Positions 9,939-20,509 of a stretch of 64,000 nt of DNA are shown here, one piece after another. Within the stretch, counting starts at the first letter, position 1, and every line of letters begins with the position of its first letter. The stretch comes from a bacterium (GTDB taxonomy: Bacteria > SZUA-182 > DTGQ01): NCBI GenBank assembly GCA_040755755.1, contig JBFLZW010000033.1, positions 165,010 through 229,009 on the forward strand, written 5' to 3'. The notes below the pieces were generated by a model. That model was not told the origin of the DNA and did not search any database. It saw only the letters and a program-made list of their open reading frames with translations. Made by a program: the position numbers and the translations under genes.

Positions 9939-9983
9939 AAAGGCACAAGAGCCGAATTTGCGGCTTTCGTATTGAGTGCCTTT
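9939..9983. repeat. nested inverted repeat in divergent intergenic region
   Basis: The 308-bp spacer 9868-10175 holds no gene. It contains arms AAAGGCAC (9939-9946) and GTGCCTTT (9976-9983) enclosing AGCCG/CGGCT around AATTTG, giving an imperfect palindrome. The rest is AT-rich (10095-10150 holds TTAATATT and AATATTAA stretches), which would suit promoters for the divergent genes. No clear -35/-10 pair could be fixed. Confidence 0.5.
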
Positions 9984-10175
9984 GTTCCTGATATAACGCT
10001 TCATTTTTTTATTCGGAAGATACATACCAATTCAACGACTGATGAACGACAACCGCTTATGGTACGAAGCCGCATTTGAGAGATCAATAAAATAAAATCA
10101 GGCATAAGATTAATATTTAATATTATTATATCCTAATATTAAATTCAAGGGAAATAAAATATCGAAAGGGGAAAT

Positions 10176-11480
10176 ATGCTACTTGAAAAAATTAAAAACA
10201 GAACAGCCCAGATAGGGATAATCGGCCTTGGCTATGTCGGTCTGCCCTTGGTCAGAGAGTTTTATCGAAGCGGCTTTTCAGTAACCGGCTTTGATGTGGA
10301 TCAGGCCAAGGTGGATATGCTTAGATCCGGAAGGAGTTATATCAGGCACATTCCTTCAGAAATGATCAGGGAAATGGTCACCGACGGACGATTTCAGGCC
10401 ACGACGGATTTTTCCCGATTAACCGGGCAGGATGCGATCATTATTTGTGTTCCAACTCCTCTCAACGTTAACCGGGAGCCTGATATGTTTTATGTCTTTG
10501 GTACAACCAGAACAATCGCCAGATATCTGAAGAAGGGGCAATTGATTGTTCTGGAAAGCACCACTTATCCGGGGACCACGGATGAAGATATGCGGGCCAT
10601 TCTGGAAAATACGGACCTTCATGCCGGATATGACTTTTATCTGGCCTTCTCCCCCGAACGGGAGGACCCGAATAATTCCAAATACTCGACCAGAACCATT
10701 CCCAAGGTCGTGGGAGGCTATACGCCGCAGTGCCTTGAGGTTGCCCTTGCCCTGTACAATTGCATCGTCGAGAGAACCATTCCGGTTTCCTCAACCAGGG
10801 TGGCCGAAGCGACAAAATTGCTCGAAAATATTTTCCGGGCGGTGAATATTGCCCTGGTCAATGAGATGAAGATGCTGTTTGACCGGATGGGGATAGATGT
10901 CTGGGAGGTCATCAATGCCGCGGCCACCAAGCCCTTTGGCTACACGCCCTTTTATCCGGGACCGGGTCTTGGGGGACACTGCATCCCGATCGATCCCTTT
11001 TATCTGACCTGGAAGGCACGGGAGTATGACTTCAATACCCGATTTATCGAGCTTGCCGGAGAAGTAAATACCGGAATGCCCTACTATGTCGTCCAAAAGA
11101 CCATGGATGCCCTGAATGAGCGTGGCAAAAGCCTGAAAGGGGCACGGGTGCTGGTTCTGGGGATTGCCTACAAAAAAGATGTTGACGACCCGCGGGAATC
11201 CCCATCCTTCAAGGTAATCGAGCTGTACCAGAGCAAGGGAGCTGTCGTGGACTACAACGACCCGTATGTTCCTGCACTTCCCCAAATGCGGCATCATGCC
11301 CTGAGCATGAAATCCGTTCCGCTCACCGAGCACACGGTCTCTTCCTATGATGCCGTGGTCATCGTGACCGACCATTCTGATTATGACTACAAGTGGCTGT
11401 ATTCCAGAGCCAATCTGATTATCGATACCAGAAACGCCATGGGCGTCTCGTTGAATGATGAAAAGGTTGTAAAAGCATAA
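10176..11480 (+). CDS. wbpA: UDP-HexNAc 6-dehydrogenase (WbpA/TviB type)
   Basis: A 434-residue nucleotide-sugar dehydrogenase of the UDP-GlcNAc/UDP-ManNAc branch, oxidising C6 to a uronate with two NAD+. The N-terminal Rossmann motif [13 protein letters not shown] lies at about 14-26. The catalytic Cys is C269 in [14 protein letters not shown], and the central dimer helix contains [14 protein letters not shown]. The C-terminal UDP-binding domain has [22 protein letters not shown] lies at a normal distance before ATG 10176. It supplies a uronic acid precursor to the exopolysaccharide cluster; whether the substrate is UDP-GlcNAc or UDP-ManNAc cannot be decided here. Confidence 0.88.
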   Translation: MLLEKIKNRTAQIGIIGLGYVGLPLVREFYRSGFSVTGFDVDQAKVDMLRSGRSYIRHIPSEMIREMVTDGRFQATTDFSRLTGQDAIIICVPTPLNVNREPDMFYVFGTTRTIARYLKKGQLIVLESTTYPGTTDEDMRAILENTDLHAGYDFYLAFSPEREDPNNSKYSTRTIPKVVGGYTPQCLEVALALYNCIVERTIPVSSTRVAEATKLLENIFRAVNIALVNEMKMLFDRMGIDVWEVINAAATKPFGYTPFYPGPGLGGHCIPIDPFYLTWKAREYDFNTRFIELAGEVNTGMPYYVVQKTMDALNERGKSLKGARVLVLGIAYKKDVDDPRESPSFKVIELYQSKGAVVDYNDPYVPALPQMRHHALSMKSVPLTEHTVSSYDAVVIVTDHSDYDYKWLYSRANLIIDTRNAMGVSLNDEKVVKA

Positions 11481-11496
11481 TAAAGGGGGAAAGTAT

Positions 11497-12168
11497 ATGG
11501 TTATGGTTATGGTTATGGTTAAGACACTGGCTTTTTTGTGCATTTTATTATTGCTTGGAGGAGTGGTTGAAACAGCGAGGGCTGATTGCATTGAATTTTC
11601 TGAAATATTTTTAGGCACAGCCCATGACGCCGATTTTTTTAGCCTTGAACGAGGTTGGCGTGGAGAATTCCAGTTTGATTTAACAGCAGCCGGAAATCCG
11701 GCGAAATTGTATAACCAGAACGGTGAGGAATTAGTCTCGGTTCAGGCAGGCATAGATGAAGCGGGTTATAACATGAGCCTCTATAACCCTCCCTGCGAGG
11801 GAGAGTTGAGTTTTGTCTTTTCCGATAATGATCCCCAGCGTGAATTAATTACTATATACACCGGGCTGTACGATGGCAGCGACCTTGTTTATTCAATGGT
11901 ATACAACCTAGGCAGAAAGGGAGGAGCAAGGCAATATGCCCCACTGAGGATCGATTTGGCATCGGAAGGGCTGCTGGACTACCTGGCAGATGGTCAATTC
12001 GCATCTTTCGTAATTTGCCCGATAATTCCCGGTATAGAGGACAATGATATCCGAATCGACCAGGCTGCTTTAACCGTGAGCGCAACTCCCGTGCCGATAC
12101 CTTCTGCCTGTCTGCTGTTTTTTTCGGGGTTAATCGGACTGGCAGGGATCAGGAGGAAATTTGCTTAA
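11497..12168 (+). CDS. PEP-CTERM-like exported surface protein
   Basis: The protein has an N-terminal hydrophobic signal region and a C-terminal tripartite tail: VPIPSA, a hydrophobic helix LLFFSGLIGLAG, then IRRK. This is the VPxPSA variant of the PEP-CTERM sorting signal recognised by exosortases, which fits the EpsI domain at the window start. The middle part has no family I recognise. The start is unusual: ATGGTT occurs four times in tandem, so four in-frame ATGs (11497, 11503, 11509, 11515) follow the GGGGG ribosome site. It lies 16 bp after the dehydrogenase and is probably cotranscribed. Confidence 0.78.
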   Translation: MVMVMVMVKTLAFLCILLLLGGVVETARADCIEFSEIFLGTAHDADFFSLERGWRGEFQFDLTAAGNPAKLYNQNGEELVSVQAGIDEAGYNMSLYNPPCEGELSFVFSDNDPQRELITIYTGLYDGSDLVYSMVYNLGRKGGARQYAPLRIDLASEGLLDYLADGQFASFVICPIIPGIEDNDIRIDQAALTVSATPVPIPSACLLFFSGLIGLAGIRRKFA

Positions 12169-12176
12169 GTTTCCTG

Positions 12177-12500
12177 TCACGGCATATGCTGCTCAAGCTC
12201 GCTCAGTGCTTCTTTCAGCCTGTCTACATCCGCCTCGGCAGCAAGTCTGTTTTTATCGTTTTTGCAGCCAAGCTCCAGAGACTTGGCGATAGTTTGAATC
12301 TTCTCTATTCTGAGATTTCCCGCCATGCCTTTCAGAGCGTGGGCAGTTCTGGCTGCCTGATCGAAATCATCCAGGCTGATCGCCTTATGCAGCTCTTCGA
12401 TTGATTCTTTTACCTGGATAATGAGGTAGTCAAGAAGCTCATGGTAGGATGCCTTATCGATTCCAAGCTCTGCCAGAGTTTTTTGCTCATCTGGTTGCAT
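12177..12500 (-). CDS. histidine phosphotransfer (HPt) domain protein
   Basis: A 107-residue stand-alone HPt protein. The phospho-accepting His lies in the AHALKGMAGNLRI motif at about residues 60-72, in the middle of a four-helix bundle. It would relay phosphate between the hybrid kinase encoded at 13470-16397 and a response regulator; the kinase has two receiver domains but no HPt of its own, which fits. It is the last gene of the minus-strand run 17893-12177, 47 bp after pstS, and converges on the PEP-CTERM-like gene with an 8-bp gap. Confidence 0.88.
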   Translation of the reverse strand: MQPDEQKTLAELGIDKASYHELLDYLIIQVKESIEELHKAISLDDFDQAARTAHALKGMAGNLRIEKIQTIAKSLELGCKNDKNRLAAEADVDRLKEALSELEQHMP

Positions 12501-12547
12501 GCTGCATTCTCCTCCTTCCGATTCGATCCAATCTACTTTAACCCAAT

Positions 12548-13591
12548 CTACTTCAATATAGGTTCACCATTATACGTAACCGATTTGATGTTCGCTTCGG
12601 CCTTGACTAAGGCAGCCTTGGGCAGCGTTGCATATTTCAGAGGTCCGGCATATTCCTGCCCCCCATGGATCATCCACCACAGCAGCTTCACGGTCCGGTC
12701 GGCCTGCTCCCGTGATCTTCCCTGGTAATTCTGCTCCTTATACAGGAGCAGCCAGGTAAAACTGCTGATCGGATACCCGTCAGGAGCGTCGGTGTCGGTG
12801 ATCGATACCCTGGTATCATCCGGTATGGCGATATTGGCAGCCAGGCTTGTTGACTGAAGACCCGCCTTGACGAACACTCCATGTTTATTTTGAACAGAAT
12901 CTACCGGCATACCATGCGCTAGGGCATAAGCCAATTCGACATAGCCGATACTCCCTAAAAACTGCTTCAGCAAACCGGCAACTCCGCCGTTTCCTTTGGC
13001 ACCCACTCCTGTCGGCCAGTCAACGGCTTTGCCTCTGCCAATCTTTTCTTTCCACTCCCGACTTACCTTTGACAGGTAATCGGTGAAGATAAAGGTAGTT
13101 CCGCTTTCCTCGGACCGATGCACCACGACGATATTGAGGGCCGGGAGTTTTACTCCAGGATTTATGGCCTGTATGGCGGGATCATCCCATCGGGTGATTT
13201 TCCCGATGAATATATCTGAAAGTAAAGCGGGAGTGAATTTCAGAGCAGGATTTCCCGGCAGGTTATGCGTTACCGAGACTGCACCCAGACATATGGGTAT
13301 ATGGAGGATATGGGAAGGGGTCTCCTTCATTTTCTCATCGCTGAGGAAGGCATCGGATGCTGCAAAGTCTACGTTTTGTTCAAAGAGATGCTTCTGCCCG
13401 GCACCCGATCCGACAGCCTGATAATTGATTCTGACCTGGAATTTTTGATAATATGCATCGAACATCTTTTCATAGAGAGGATGAGGGAAGGTTGCTCCTG
13501 CCCCGGCTAACTCCTGGCTTTGCGCTCCGGCCAACGGATATCCGCTGGTCAAAAGAGCTCCGAAAAGGAAAATCAGGAATATTCTTCTCAT
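12548..13591 (-). CDS. pstS: PstS-type periplasmic phosphate-binding protein (kinase-linked copy)
   Basis: The mature protein starts after a signal peptide ([16 protein letters not shown]...AGAQ). Phosphate-site motifs of PstS are visible: [47 protein letters not shown] and [10 protein letters not shown]. Start ATG 13591 is chosen because GGAGG lies just upstream on the minus strand; the frame is open 57 bp further but with no ribosome site. There are no pstCAB genes nearby, and the gene sits inside a kinase-HPt operon, so it may act as a phosphate sensor subunit rather than in transport. Its first 122 bp overlap the kinase 3' end in another frame. Confidence 0.88.
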   Translation of the reverse strand: MRRIFLIFLFGALLTSGYPLAGAQSQELAGAGATFPHPLYEKMFDAYYQKFQVRINYQAVGSGAGQKHLFEQNVDFAASDAFLSDEKMKETPSHILHIPICLGAVSVTHNLPGNPALKFTPALLSDIFIGKITRWDDPAIQAINPGVKLPALNIVVVHRSEESGTTFIFTDYLSKVSREWKEKIGRGKAVDWPTGVGAKGNGGVAGLLKQFLGSIGYVELAYALAHGMPVDSVQNKHGVFVKAGLQSTSLAANIAIPDDTRVSITDTDAPDGYPISSFTWLLLYKEQNYQGRSREQADRTVKLLWWMIHGGQEYAGPLKYATLPKAALVKAEANIKSVTYNGEPILK

Positions 13592-16397
13592 CTTTCGCCT
13601 CCAGTTTATCGGATTGAGACCTGCACACTTCGATAGTGGTGTATACACTGACCGGTTTTCCCCATCTGAGGATCTTTTCTTTCAACCGGTTTGGATTAAC
13701 CGGCTTTGACAGATAGTCATTCATCCCGGCAGCCAGGACTCTTTCCTTATCCTCTTTCATGGCATCGGCTGTCAGGGCAATAATGGGAAGTTCCCTGTTT
13801 CCGCTGTCACGGATTTCCCGGACAGCGGAAAGCCCATCCATAACAGGCATCTGGATATCCATCAAAACCAGGTTGTACTGATTTGCTTTTGCCTTTGCAA
13901 CGGCCTCCTGTCCATTCGATACTAAATCCACCTCACAGCCCCAATTTTTCAGTAATATCTCGATGAGTTTTTGATTAACGACAATGTCTTCAGCTACAAG
14001 AATCTTCAGGCCATTGAGAAGTGCATCATCGGGCTGGCCTTCAGGTGCCCCCTGAGTTCCCTGAGGTTTGATTCCCAGTGTTGTTTGCATAGTCCTGAGA
14101 AGGTCTGATCTCAGAATTGGCTTGGATAGATAGGCATCGAATCCTGATTCAGTGAGCTTCCTGACATTTTCCGATCCCACATCGGATGGCAGGGCAATAA
14201 GCTTTATGCCCTGGTATTTGTCTTGTTTTCGTATCCTTTTGGCAAGCTCATAACCATCCATATCCGGCATCATAATGTCGGAAAGAATGATATCAGGCAT
14301 TTCGGACTGGCTGGATAAATAGTCCAATGCCTCTCTGGCCGAAGATGTCCTGGCGGGAACTGTCATCCGGGCATCCCGGCAATACATTTCCAGGATGTAA
14401 CGGGAATGATCATTGTCATCAACAATAAGAACCCTTTTATCCTGAAGCTGCTCCAGGCAGGGTACCCCCTCGGCAGCATCAGGAGCACAGGCAGCTTCCT
14501 GAAGCTTGAGAGTGATGATAAATTCACTCCCTTTCCCTTCTTCCGAAATAAGCTGGATACTTCCTCCCATAAGTTCAACCAGAGCCTTGGCAATGGCCAG
14601 GCCCAGCCCGGTTCCTCCGTATCTTCTGGTAGTGGAAGAGTCAGCCTGGGTGAAAGGGCGAAAGATGAGCTGCTGCTTACCCTTGGAAATGCCGATGCCG
14701 GTATCTTTGACCGATAACCGCACGGTCTTTGTCCCCCCGGTCGTTGCAGCTTCACAACCTACCTCCAGCCCGATCTCACCCTTTGGGGTAAACTTTATGG
14801 CATTACTTAAAAGGTTTAATAATATCTGCCGTATCCGGGTTGGATCACCCCGAAGACCCTTCGGAGTGTTTTTTTCAACGTTGCAGTAAAGCTCCACGCT
14901 ATTGCCCTTCAGCATGGGTCTTACTATCTTTAGTACCTGCCTGATCAAAGCCTCCGGATCGAAATTTACATTTTCAAGCTCGATTTCTCCAGCCTCGATT
15001 TTGGAAATATCCAGAATATCATTGATAAGGCACAGGAGTACTTCCCCGCTTTTGCGGATCGTGTCTACATAATCCTTCTGTAAATCATCCAGTGAGGTAT
15101 TACTGAGGAGGTCGGAAAAACCGATAACCGCATTCATGGGAGTACGGATTTCATGGGACATATTGGCCAGAAATTCGCTTTTGGCCTGACTGGAAATTTC
15201 CGCTTTTTCCCTGGCGTGTTCAAGCTCCTCGGTTTTCATGTAATAGTAGCCCCCGGCCATGAAAATTAAACACAGGAGGACCAGTGCCATGAAAAGGTTT
15301 CTTGAGTGCTTTTTGATCGGTGCTGCGATTTCATCATAGTCCAGAGTGGCATCTATTGACCAGAAAGTATTGCCAACCATGACAGGAGCATAGGCTATTA
15401 ACTTTTTCGTAACCTGGCCGCTGCCTGCTTTTGAGCCGCTCAGAAGGGTCCTCCCCCTGAAAAAGCTCCCCAAAGGAGCAAGTAATCCCTTGCTTTTATT
15501 CTGACTTTCACCGGAGAGGTTCACCCCTCTTGGGTTGAGAGTGCTATAAATGCTCACTCCCTTCTCTCCCTGGCTCGCTTTTTGTATGAGGGTCCTTACC
15601 TCTGGCCAGTTGTCAGCCGGAACCATCTCTTCTCTCAAGGCCATAACATTTCTGCCAATGTATTCGGAATTGGGATGGCTGATGATCAGGCCGCGATCAT
15701 TAACGACTTCAACCGTGGTTTTTTCACGTCCCCTGGCCTGACTTACGAGATTATCGATTACGTAAACATAGATTACCGCCCGAAGCATGCCGATAAACTT
15801 TTCCCCTTCAAAAACAGGAAAACAAATAGAAAAGGACTGTATCCCTGCTTCTTCGGAAGACAGATTACTGATATGAGGCTGGTGCCTCTCCGCAACAAAT
15901 TTCACGTCCGGTTTTTGAGCATAATTATTACCAAGCTCACTTTTGACGTAAGGAGCTATATTCCTGACCGTTCCTTCAGCATCAAGCAGGTAAAGCACAC
16001 GGACCCATCCTCTAAAATTTATGAAAGTATACTCAAGGGGGGAATAATTATGCAGGGAAGGAGCGATATCTGTCAGGTTCTGTGAAACGCTCTTTTGAAT
16101 CGTGGGATTCAGAGACAGGATTTCCAGCTCATCCTGAATATGATTAACAATCGCCTGAAGTGCTTGTGCTTCTGATTGTGCAAGAGCCAACAGGTGATGC
16201 TGGGTTATTTCTATAATTGACCTTTCAAATTCTTCCGTGTCAGACTTGGCCAGATAGATGACACTGGCTATAACCGCAACCAAAGTAACGGCCATGGCCC
16301 GATATTTCCAGGTAGTTTTTTTATTCATCAGTGACTCTGCTCTCGAAGAGCAGTCCCGCTTACCAGGTTTTTCCAGTCTTCCACTTTCCTTCTTCAT
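13470..16397 (-). CDS. hybrid sensor histidine kinase (dCache-HisKA-HATPase-REC-REC)
   Basis: The order is: a transmembrane segment near residues 34-51, a periplasmic dCache-like sensor of about 320 residues, a second transmembrane segment (about 370-390), HisKA with the phospho-His about residue 415 in [11 protein letters not shown], HATPase with [18 protein letters not shown] and GGTGLGLAI, then two receivers ([16 protein letters not shown] and [16 protein letters not shown]). Start ATG 16397 overlaps the upstream TGA as ATGA, indicating coupling with the HD-GYP gene. The second receiver ends near residue 905; about 65 extra residues run past the pstS start and look non-conserved. With pstS and HPt it forms a likely phosphate-sensing relay. 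Confidence 0.9.
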   Translation of the reverse strand: MKKESGRLEKPGKRDCSSRAESLMNKKTTWKYRAMAVTLVAVIASVIYLAKSDTEEFERSIIEITQHHLLALAQSEAQALQAIVNHIQDELEILSLNPTIQKSVSQNLTDIAPSLHNYSPLEYTFINFRGWVRVLYLLDAEGTVRNIAPYVKSELGNNYAQKPDVKFVAERHQPHISNLSSEEAGIQSFSICFPVFEGEKFIGMLRAVIYVYVIDNLVSQARGREKTTVEVVNDRGLIISHPNSEYIGRNVMALREEMVPADNWPEVRTLIQKASQGEKGVSIYSTLNPRGVNLSGESQNKSKGLLAPLGSFFRGRTLLSGSKAGSGQVTKKLIAYAPVMVGNTFWSIDATLDYDEIAAPIKKHSRNLFMALVLLCLIFMAGGYYYMKTEELEHAREKAEISSQAKSEFLANMSHEIRTPMNAVIGFSDLLSNTSLDDLQKDYVDTIRKSGEVLLCLINDILDISKIEAGEIELENVNFDPEALIRQVLKIVRPMLKGNSVELYCNVEKNTPKGLRGDPTRIRQILLNLLSNAIKFTPKGEIGLEVGCEAATTGGTKTVRLSVKDTGIGISKGKQQLIFRPFTQADSSTTRRYGGTGLGLAIAKALVELMGGSIQLISEEGKGSEFIITLKLQEAACAPDAAEGVPCLEQLQDKRVLIVDDNDHSRYILEMYCRDARMTVPARTSSAREALDYLSSQSEMPDIILSDIMMPDMDGYELAKRIRKQDKYQGIKLIALPSDVGSENVRKLTESGFDAYLSKPILRSDLLRTMQTTLGIKPQGTQGAPEGQPDDALLNGLKILVAEDIVVNQKLIEILLKNWGCEVDLVSNGQEAVAKAKANQYNLVLMDIQMPVMDGLSAVREIRDSGNRELPIIALTADAMKEDKERVLAAGMNDYLSKPVNPNRLKEKILRWGKPVSVYTTIEVCRSQSDKLEAKDEKNIPDFPFRSSFDQRISVGRSAKPGVSRGRSNLPSSSL

Positions 16398-17893
16398 GCC
16401 AGCCTGCAATTACTCCCGCCAGTCATTTTCCATAAACACACGACCACACTTTTATCCAGCTTTCCCTGATCAGCTTCTTTGAAGAGAATGGCAAAAGCCT
16501 CCTGTTTCGGCATTCCTTTCCGGTAAGGCCGGTCAGTGAGCAGAGCGTCATAGATATCGGCTACGCACATGATCCTGCTGGCAAGAGAGATATCATCCCC
16601 TTTTAGGGCATCGGGATAGCCGCTGCCGTCAAGTTTTTCATGGTGATGACGGATTGCCTCCAGGGCAGGTCCGAGCGTTCTTTTGAGAGGCAGACACATC
16701 TTATAGCCGATATCGGCGTGACTCTTCATGATTTCCCACTCTTTGGCGTCCAGTGGACCGGGTTTATTCAGGATATGTCCGGGAATGGCGATCTTGCCGA
16801 TATCGTGTAAAATACCCCCAAGCCGTATGGCCTCGTTTTCCCGTGCAGACAGGCCCATCCTTTTTCCCAGATCCACGGCCATGCTGGAAACCCGCTGAAT
16901 ATGTCCCTGAGTATAAGCATCCTTGGCCTCGACCATGTTGGCCAGGGAAATCAGGACATCCTCGATGCTGATCAGGTTGCTGTTCAGGGTTTTGACCTTG
17001 ATCAGCGATCGCGTCCTTGCCAGAAGCTCCACCCTGTTCAGCGGCTTATGGATGAAGTCATCGGCCCCTGCTTCTATGCCCTTGATTTTAGCTTCCGTCT
17101 CATCCAGCGAGGTGACCATGATTACGGGAATAAGCCGGGTAGCTTCACCCTCCTTCAACCGGCGGCAGACTTCATAGCCATCAAGGCCGGGCATGAGGAT
17201 ATCCAGGAGCACCAGATCGATATCCACATTATTGACTATATAAAGAGCCTCCTCCCCGCTATGGGCTTGAAATACCTCATAATTTAAGGGAAGGAGCATA
17301 TGTTCCAGGAGCATGATATTGAGCTGCTTATCGTCAACCACCAGTACCTTCGGCTTCTGGATATCGGAAGGAGTCTCTTCCTTTTTATAGAAATACAGCT
17401 TGTTTTTCCCCCTGATTTTGGCCTGGAACAATGCGTCCTGTGCTTTTTTAATCAGGCACTCTTTATTTGCGGCATCTTGGGGGAACGAGGCGATGCCCAC
17501 GCTGACGGTAAGCTCTCCCCGGTAAGCTTCCCTGACAGCGGCTCTGATTCTTTCCATCGAAGAGAACAGGTTGTCGGACCTGGTGAGAAGAACGGCAAAT
17601 CGGTCATTGGCATACCGTGCCGCCAGATCGGATTGCCGGATGTTCTCTCTGATCAGCCCGGCCAATTCTCTGAGCACGCGGTCCCCCTGCATCGGACCAT
17701 GCTGCTTGTTGTAGCTGGCATAGGAATCTACATCGATAAAGGCCAGGGTGAGCGGCTCTCCATACCGCTGTGATTTCTTAATTTCCCAATCCAGACATGC
17801 CTGGAAAAAACCATGATTAAACAAACCGGTCAGGCTGTCGATGAAAGGGGCATGAGTTTGTTTTTCATAGTCTTGCTCAAGCTGCTGATCCAT
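16394..17893 (-). CDS. GGDEF(degenerate)-REC-HD-GYP cyclic-di-GMP regulator
   Basis: A 499-residue cytoplasmic protein. An N-terminal GGDEF-like domain ([13 protein letters not shown]) has YANDRF where GG(D/E)EF is expected, so diguanylate cyclase activity is unlikely. A receiver follows, with phospho-Asp in [16 protein letters not shown]. Then comes an HD-GYP phosphodiesterase domain with HDIGKIAIP and [11 protein letters not shown], the motifs of enzymes hydrolysing c-di-GMP. ATG 17893 is preceded by GGAGGG. It heads the minus-strand operon with the hybrid kinase, pstS and HPt, so its receiver is a plausible target of that relay. Confidence 0.9.
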   Translation of the reverse strand: MDQQLEQDYEKQTHAPFIDSLTGLFNHGFFQACLDWEIKKSQRYGEPLTLAFIDVDSYASYNKQHGPMQGDRVLRELAGLIRENIRQSDLAARYANDRFAVLLTRSDNLFSSMERIRAAVREAYRGELTVSVGIASFPQDAANKECLIKKAQDALFQAKIRGKNKLYFYKKEETPSDIQKPKVLVVDDKQLNIMLLEHMLLPLNYEVFQAHSGEEALYIVNNVDIDLVLLDILMPGLDGYEVCRRLKEGEATRLIPVIMVTSLDETEAKIKGIEAGADDFIHKPLNRVELLARTRSLIKVKTLNSNLISIEDVLISLANMVEAKDAYTQGHIQRVSSMAVDLGKRMGLSARENEAIRLGGILHDIGKIAIPGHILNKPGPLDAKEWEIMKSHADIGYKMCLPLKRTLGPALEAIRHHHEKLDGSGYPDALKGDDISLASRIMCVADIYDALLTDRPYRKGMPKQEAFAILFKEADQGKLDKSVVVCLWKMTGGSNCRLA

Positions 17894-17998
17894 TCAGCCC
17901 TCCATAACGGTTGAGATTAGGCATCTTCTCCTTTTTTCATCGGTAGCCTTGCGGATGGACTTCAGAAGTCTTGCCGGAGAGCGATCTTCGGCCATCGT

Positions 17999-18037
17999 CT
18001 TATTAATTTCTAACACTCTTCTTATAAAAGCCCAACA
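17999..18037 (+). promoter_or_regulatory. Pho-box-like 11-bp direct repeats upstream of the 807-aa gene
   Basis: Four hexamers are spaced exactly 11 bp start to start: CTTATT (17999), CTAACA (18010), CTTATA (18021), CCAACA (18032). An A/T-rich -10-like stretch (TAATAT near 18050) follows, and the ATG is at 18086. The spacing equals that of PhoB/PhoP box repeats, and similar arrays lie before three other units in this window. Confidence 0.55.
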
Positions 18038-18085
18038 TTCATATGGAATAATATTGATGTAACCAACAATGGAGGTACGAATACT

Positions 18086-20509
18086 ATGGCTATCCCCCTG
18101 AGAAGAGAGAGTGAAGACAGTGAAATTGGTGCTCCCTATGGTCTAACGAGGATTCTGAACATCTTGCAGATAAACCGCAGGTCACCGCAGGCATTTGCAG
18201 AATCTCTCCCCTTTTCACTCAACGATACTACCGCAGGCTCAGAGAACGAGCTACAGGCCGTGGTCATGGGGAAGAAGGATGATGTCGATCTTCCCATATC
18301 CATCGAAGAATCCAATTATTACCAGAACATCGTCAAGCGCATCAAGGCAGGCGAGACGCCCCGGAGGATAATCACCGAGCTGGAAAAATACCTGAGTGAT
18401 AACCGGGAGGATGTATGGGAGAATAGCTGGGTCAGGTTTCCCCGCTCACGGTTAAGCCATTATGCCAATAAAACTTTCAACCGTGACCTTCTGGCTGACA
18501 AAAGCAATCCATCCGCCGGCAGGCGGACGGATGCGGACAGATTCATCTTGTATCGAAACGGGGAAGAGCATATCAGGATTCCCGTAAGCTACCTTCTGAA
18601 ACTGGCCCTGGCTGACGCTGTCAGCTCCGGCCCTGATTTTCACCTTACGGTACGGGCAACCGGTGAGCGGATCATGCACCATTTCCTGAATGACAACACC
18701 TCACCGGAAACCTTTTCTTTTCAAGCGGTCCTGCTCAACCCGCGATCCGGGATGGGCAGGGAGATAGCCAGAGAGACGGCCAAGCGCTTTCTGTTGACTC
18801 AGTTTCTCCTCATGTACGCCAACCGCAGCTTTCAGCTTGTATCGACCGGGCAGCGGGCGTTAGTCTATTTTGCACCTCACCCACCTGTCCGGCAGCGGCA
18901 CCTGAACGATCTCATATCGGATGCCTTCTACCGGGAGCTTTTCATGAGCCCCTGCCTTTCCGGGTGGGACAAGGGCGAAGCCAAGTATCAATATATGATT
19001 CTCTGCCATCAGGTTTTGTCCCGAAGCCATCTGAATACCCTGGTCAAACTCAAGGATGCGGGCATTATCACCAGAAACCTGGTGGTGCTTCCCAACCTTT
19101 CCAATATCAGCCTGGCGAATAACGGAACCCACATCAGCCTTGGCAGCCGCAAGCTGACTGGACTCCTTGGCGATGCGGCCTCCGGATTCGGGGCCAGGGA
19201 GGAAAAGTACTTTGGCGATCTGGTGATAAAAATTGCCGAACACTTTCTGCCTCTCTTTGTCAATGCCTACAGCGCCGCTCCCTACCGGCTCGATTTCTGG
19301 GACTTTCATCCTGAAAGGGCGCTGGGGTATTTACCGCATGAGCTTGATTTCACGCATCTTCGCATGATCTGGCGAAGATGGAAGGGAAAGGCCAGGCTGA
19401 AAATTTTCGGCAATCCCATCACCCCTTTCGGACCGAAATGGCTCGATGTGCTGATCAGCAGGATTTTCGAGCTGAAGGGAGACTTCATTCTGGATTTCCG
19501 GCTTATAGACTATCTGGTGGCCCTGATGAGCACCGATCAGAGCCCGGCCCTGGATGGCAGGCTGGGGAATGACAAGAGATTGAAAAAGGACCTGGCCGAC
19601 CTTGGTGTGTTCGACACCCATATGTCGATCTATCTTCTCTACCGGCTCCGTGAATTCTGGGCTATGGGCTTTTCGGGGTTCGAGGGCCGCCACTACAGCC
19701 TGTTCGAAAGCCTTATGGATGACCTGGGGCAGGCAGCCGGTCTCCAGACTCTGATCACGGCCCTGGCTTTTCACTATATCCTGAAAGGCGAGATAACCCA
19801 TGACCATATACCGGACGATCCTTCCGTGGAAAGCGAGCGCCGCCAGATATTCTTCGGAACGGCAATCGGGATCCCGACCTTTTATGTCCGCAAGAACACG
19901 AAAAACCAATTCATGATGAAAATTTTGAAAAAAGTCCAGGGAATCCGCCTGAGCCACCGCTATCCCAATTATCTGCGGGTTCATAACCTCGAATACCGAA
20001 AAGCCCTCATCGAGGTCATCAGGGAAGATGCCCCGGACCTGATCGAGCTTATGGAACTGTCCGGAACTCTGACTGACCTTGAGCGCAGGATCATTAATCC
20101 TGAGCTGTACTCGGCTGGCGGAAAACTCACCCGGGATATCTTGGGCGAAGCCAATGCCCCGACGCCGATGCACCTTGCCGGCAGGGAGTTTAACCTGGCT
20201 GCCGAGCGGTATTACCGGAACACGTTAAGGATCCGGCACGTGAAGGAAGCCCTCAGCCTGCTTGAAGAGGATGTAAGGAAAATCGAGACTTGCGCTGAAG
20301 ACAGCGCTGGCTCCTGTGGGGAAAGCCTGACAGCTATACTCGGCGGAAAGAACCCCTTGGAGTTTCTGGCAGCCATCCAGGGCGATCTCATCAGTGAAAC
20401 CGCATCCCCCGATGTCTTGAGGAAACTCATCCATCTCACGCTCCTGACCATCCATGACGACAGGGAAAAGGGCAGGAAAGAGCAGCAACGTCAAAGGACT
20501 TCGGTATGA
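18086..20509 (+). CDS. large protein of unknown function
   Basis: I do not recognise this 807-residue protein. It has no signal peptide or clear membrane segment, is rich in charged and aromatic residues, and looks like a soluble, mostly helical multi-domain protein. Notable local features are repeated YLPHELDFTHLRMIW-type aromatic stretches and a conserved-looking HRYPNYLRVHNLEYR segment near 630. GGAGGT precedes ATG 18086. Its stop overlaps the start of the truncated phosphatidylserine decarboxylase (ATGA), so the two are cotranslated. The Pho-box-like array upstream suggests expression under phosphate limitation. The codon usage looks like that of its neighbours. Confidence 0.85.
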   Translation: MAIPLRRESEDSEIGAPYGLTRILNILQINRRSPQAFAESLPFSLNDTTAGSENELQAVVMGKKDDVDLPISIEESNYYQNIVKRIKAGETPRRIITELEKYLSDNREDVWENSWVRFPRSRLSHYANKTFNRDLLADKSNPSAGRRTDADRFILYRNGEEHIRIPVSYLLKLALADAVSSGPDFHLTVRATGERIMHHFLNDNTSPETFSFQAVLLNPRSGMGREIARETAKRFLLTQFLLMYANRSFQLVSTGQRALVYFAPHPPVRQRHLNDLISDAFYRELFMSPCLSGWDKGEAKYQYMILCHQVLSRSHLNTLVKLKDAGIITRNLVVLPNLSNISLANNGTHISLGSRKLTGLLGDAASGFGAREEKYFGDLVIKIAEHFLPLFVNAYSAAPYRLDFWDFHPERALGYLPHELDFTHLRMIWRRWKGKARLKIFGNPITPFGPKWLDVLISRIFELKGDFILDFRLIDYLVALMSTDQSPALDGRLGNDKRLKKDLADLGVFDTHMSIYLLYRLREFWAMGFSGFEGRHYSLFESLMDDLGQAAGLQTLITALAFHYILKGEITHDHIPDDPSVESERRQIFFGTAIGIPTFYVRKNTKNQFMMKILKKVQGIRLSHRYPNYLRVHNLEYRKALIEVIREDAPDLIELMELSGTLTDLERRIINPELYSAGGKLTRDILGEANAPTPMHLAGREFNLAAERYYRNTLRIRHVKEALSLLEEDVRKIETCAEDSAGSCGESLTAILGGKNPLEFLAAIQGDLISETASPDVLRKLIHLTLLTIHDDREKGRKEQQRQRTSV

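Noticed and set aside
19331..20173. 280-codon minus-strand frame inside the 807-aa gene
   Set aside because: The plus-strand frame is longer, has a ribosome site and a coupled neighbour; the antisense frame has neither.
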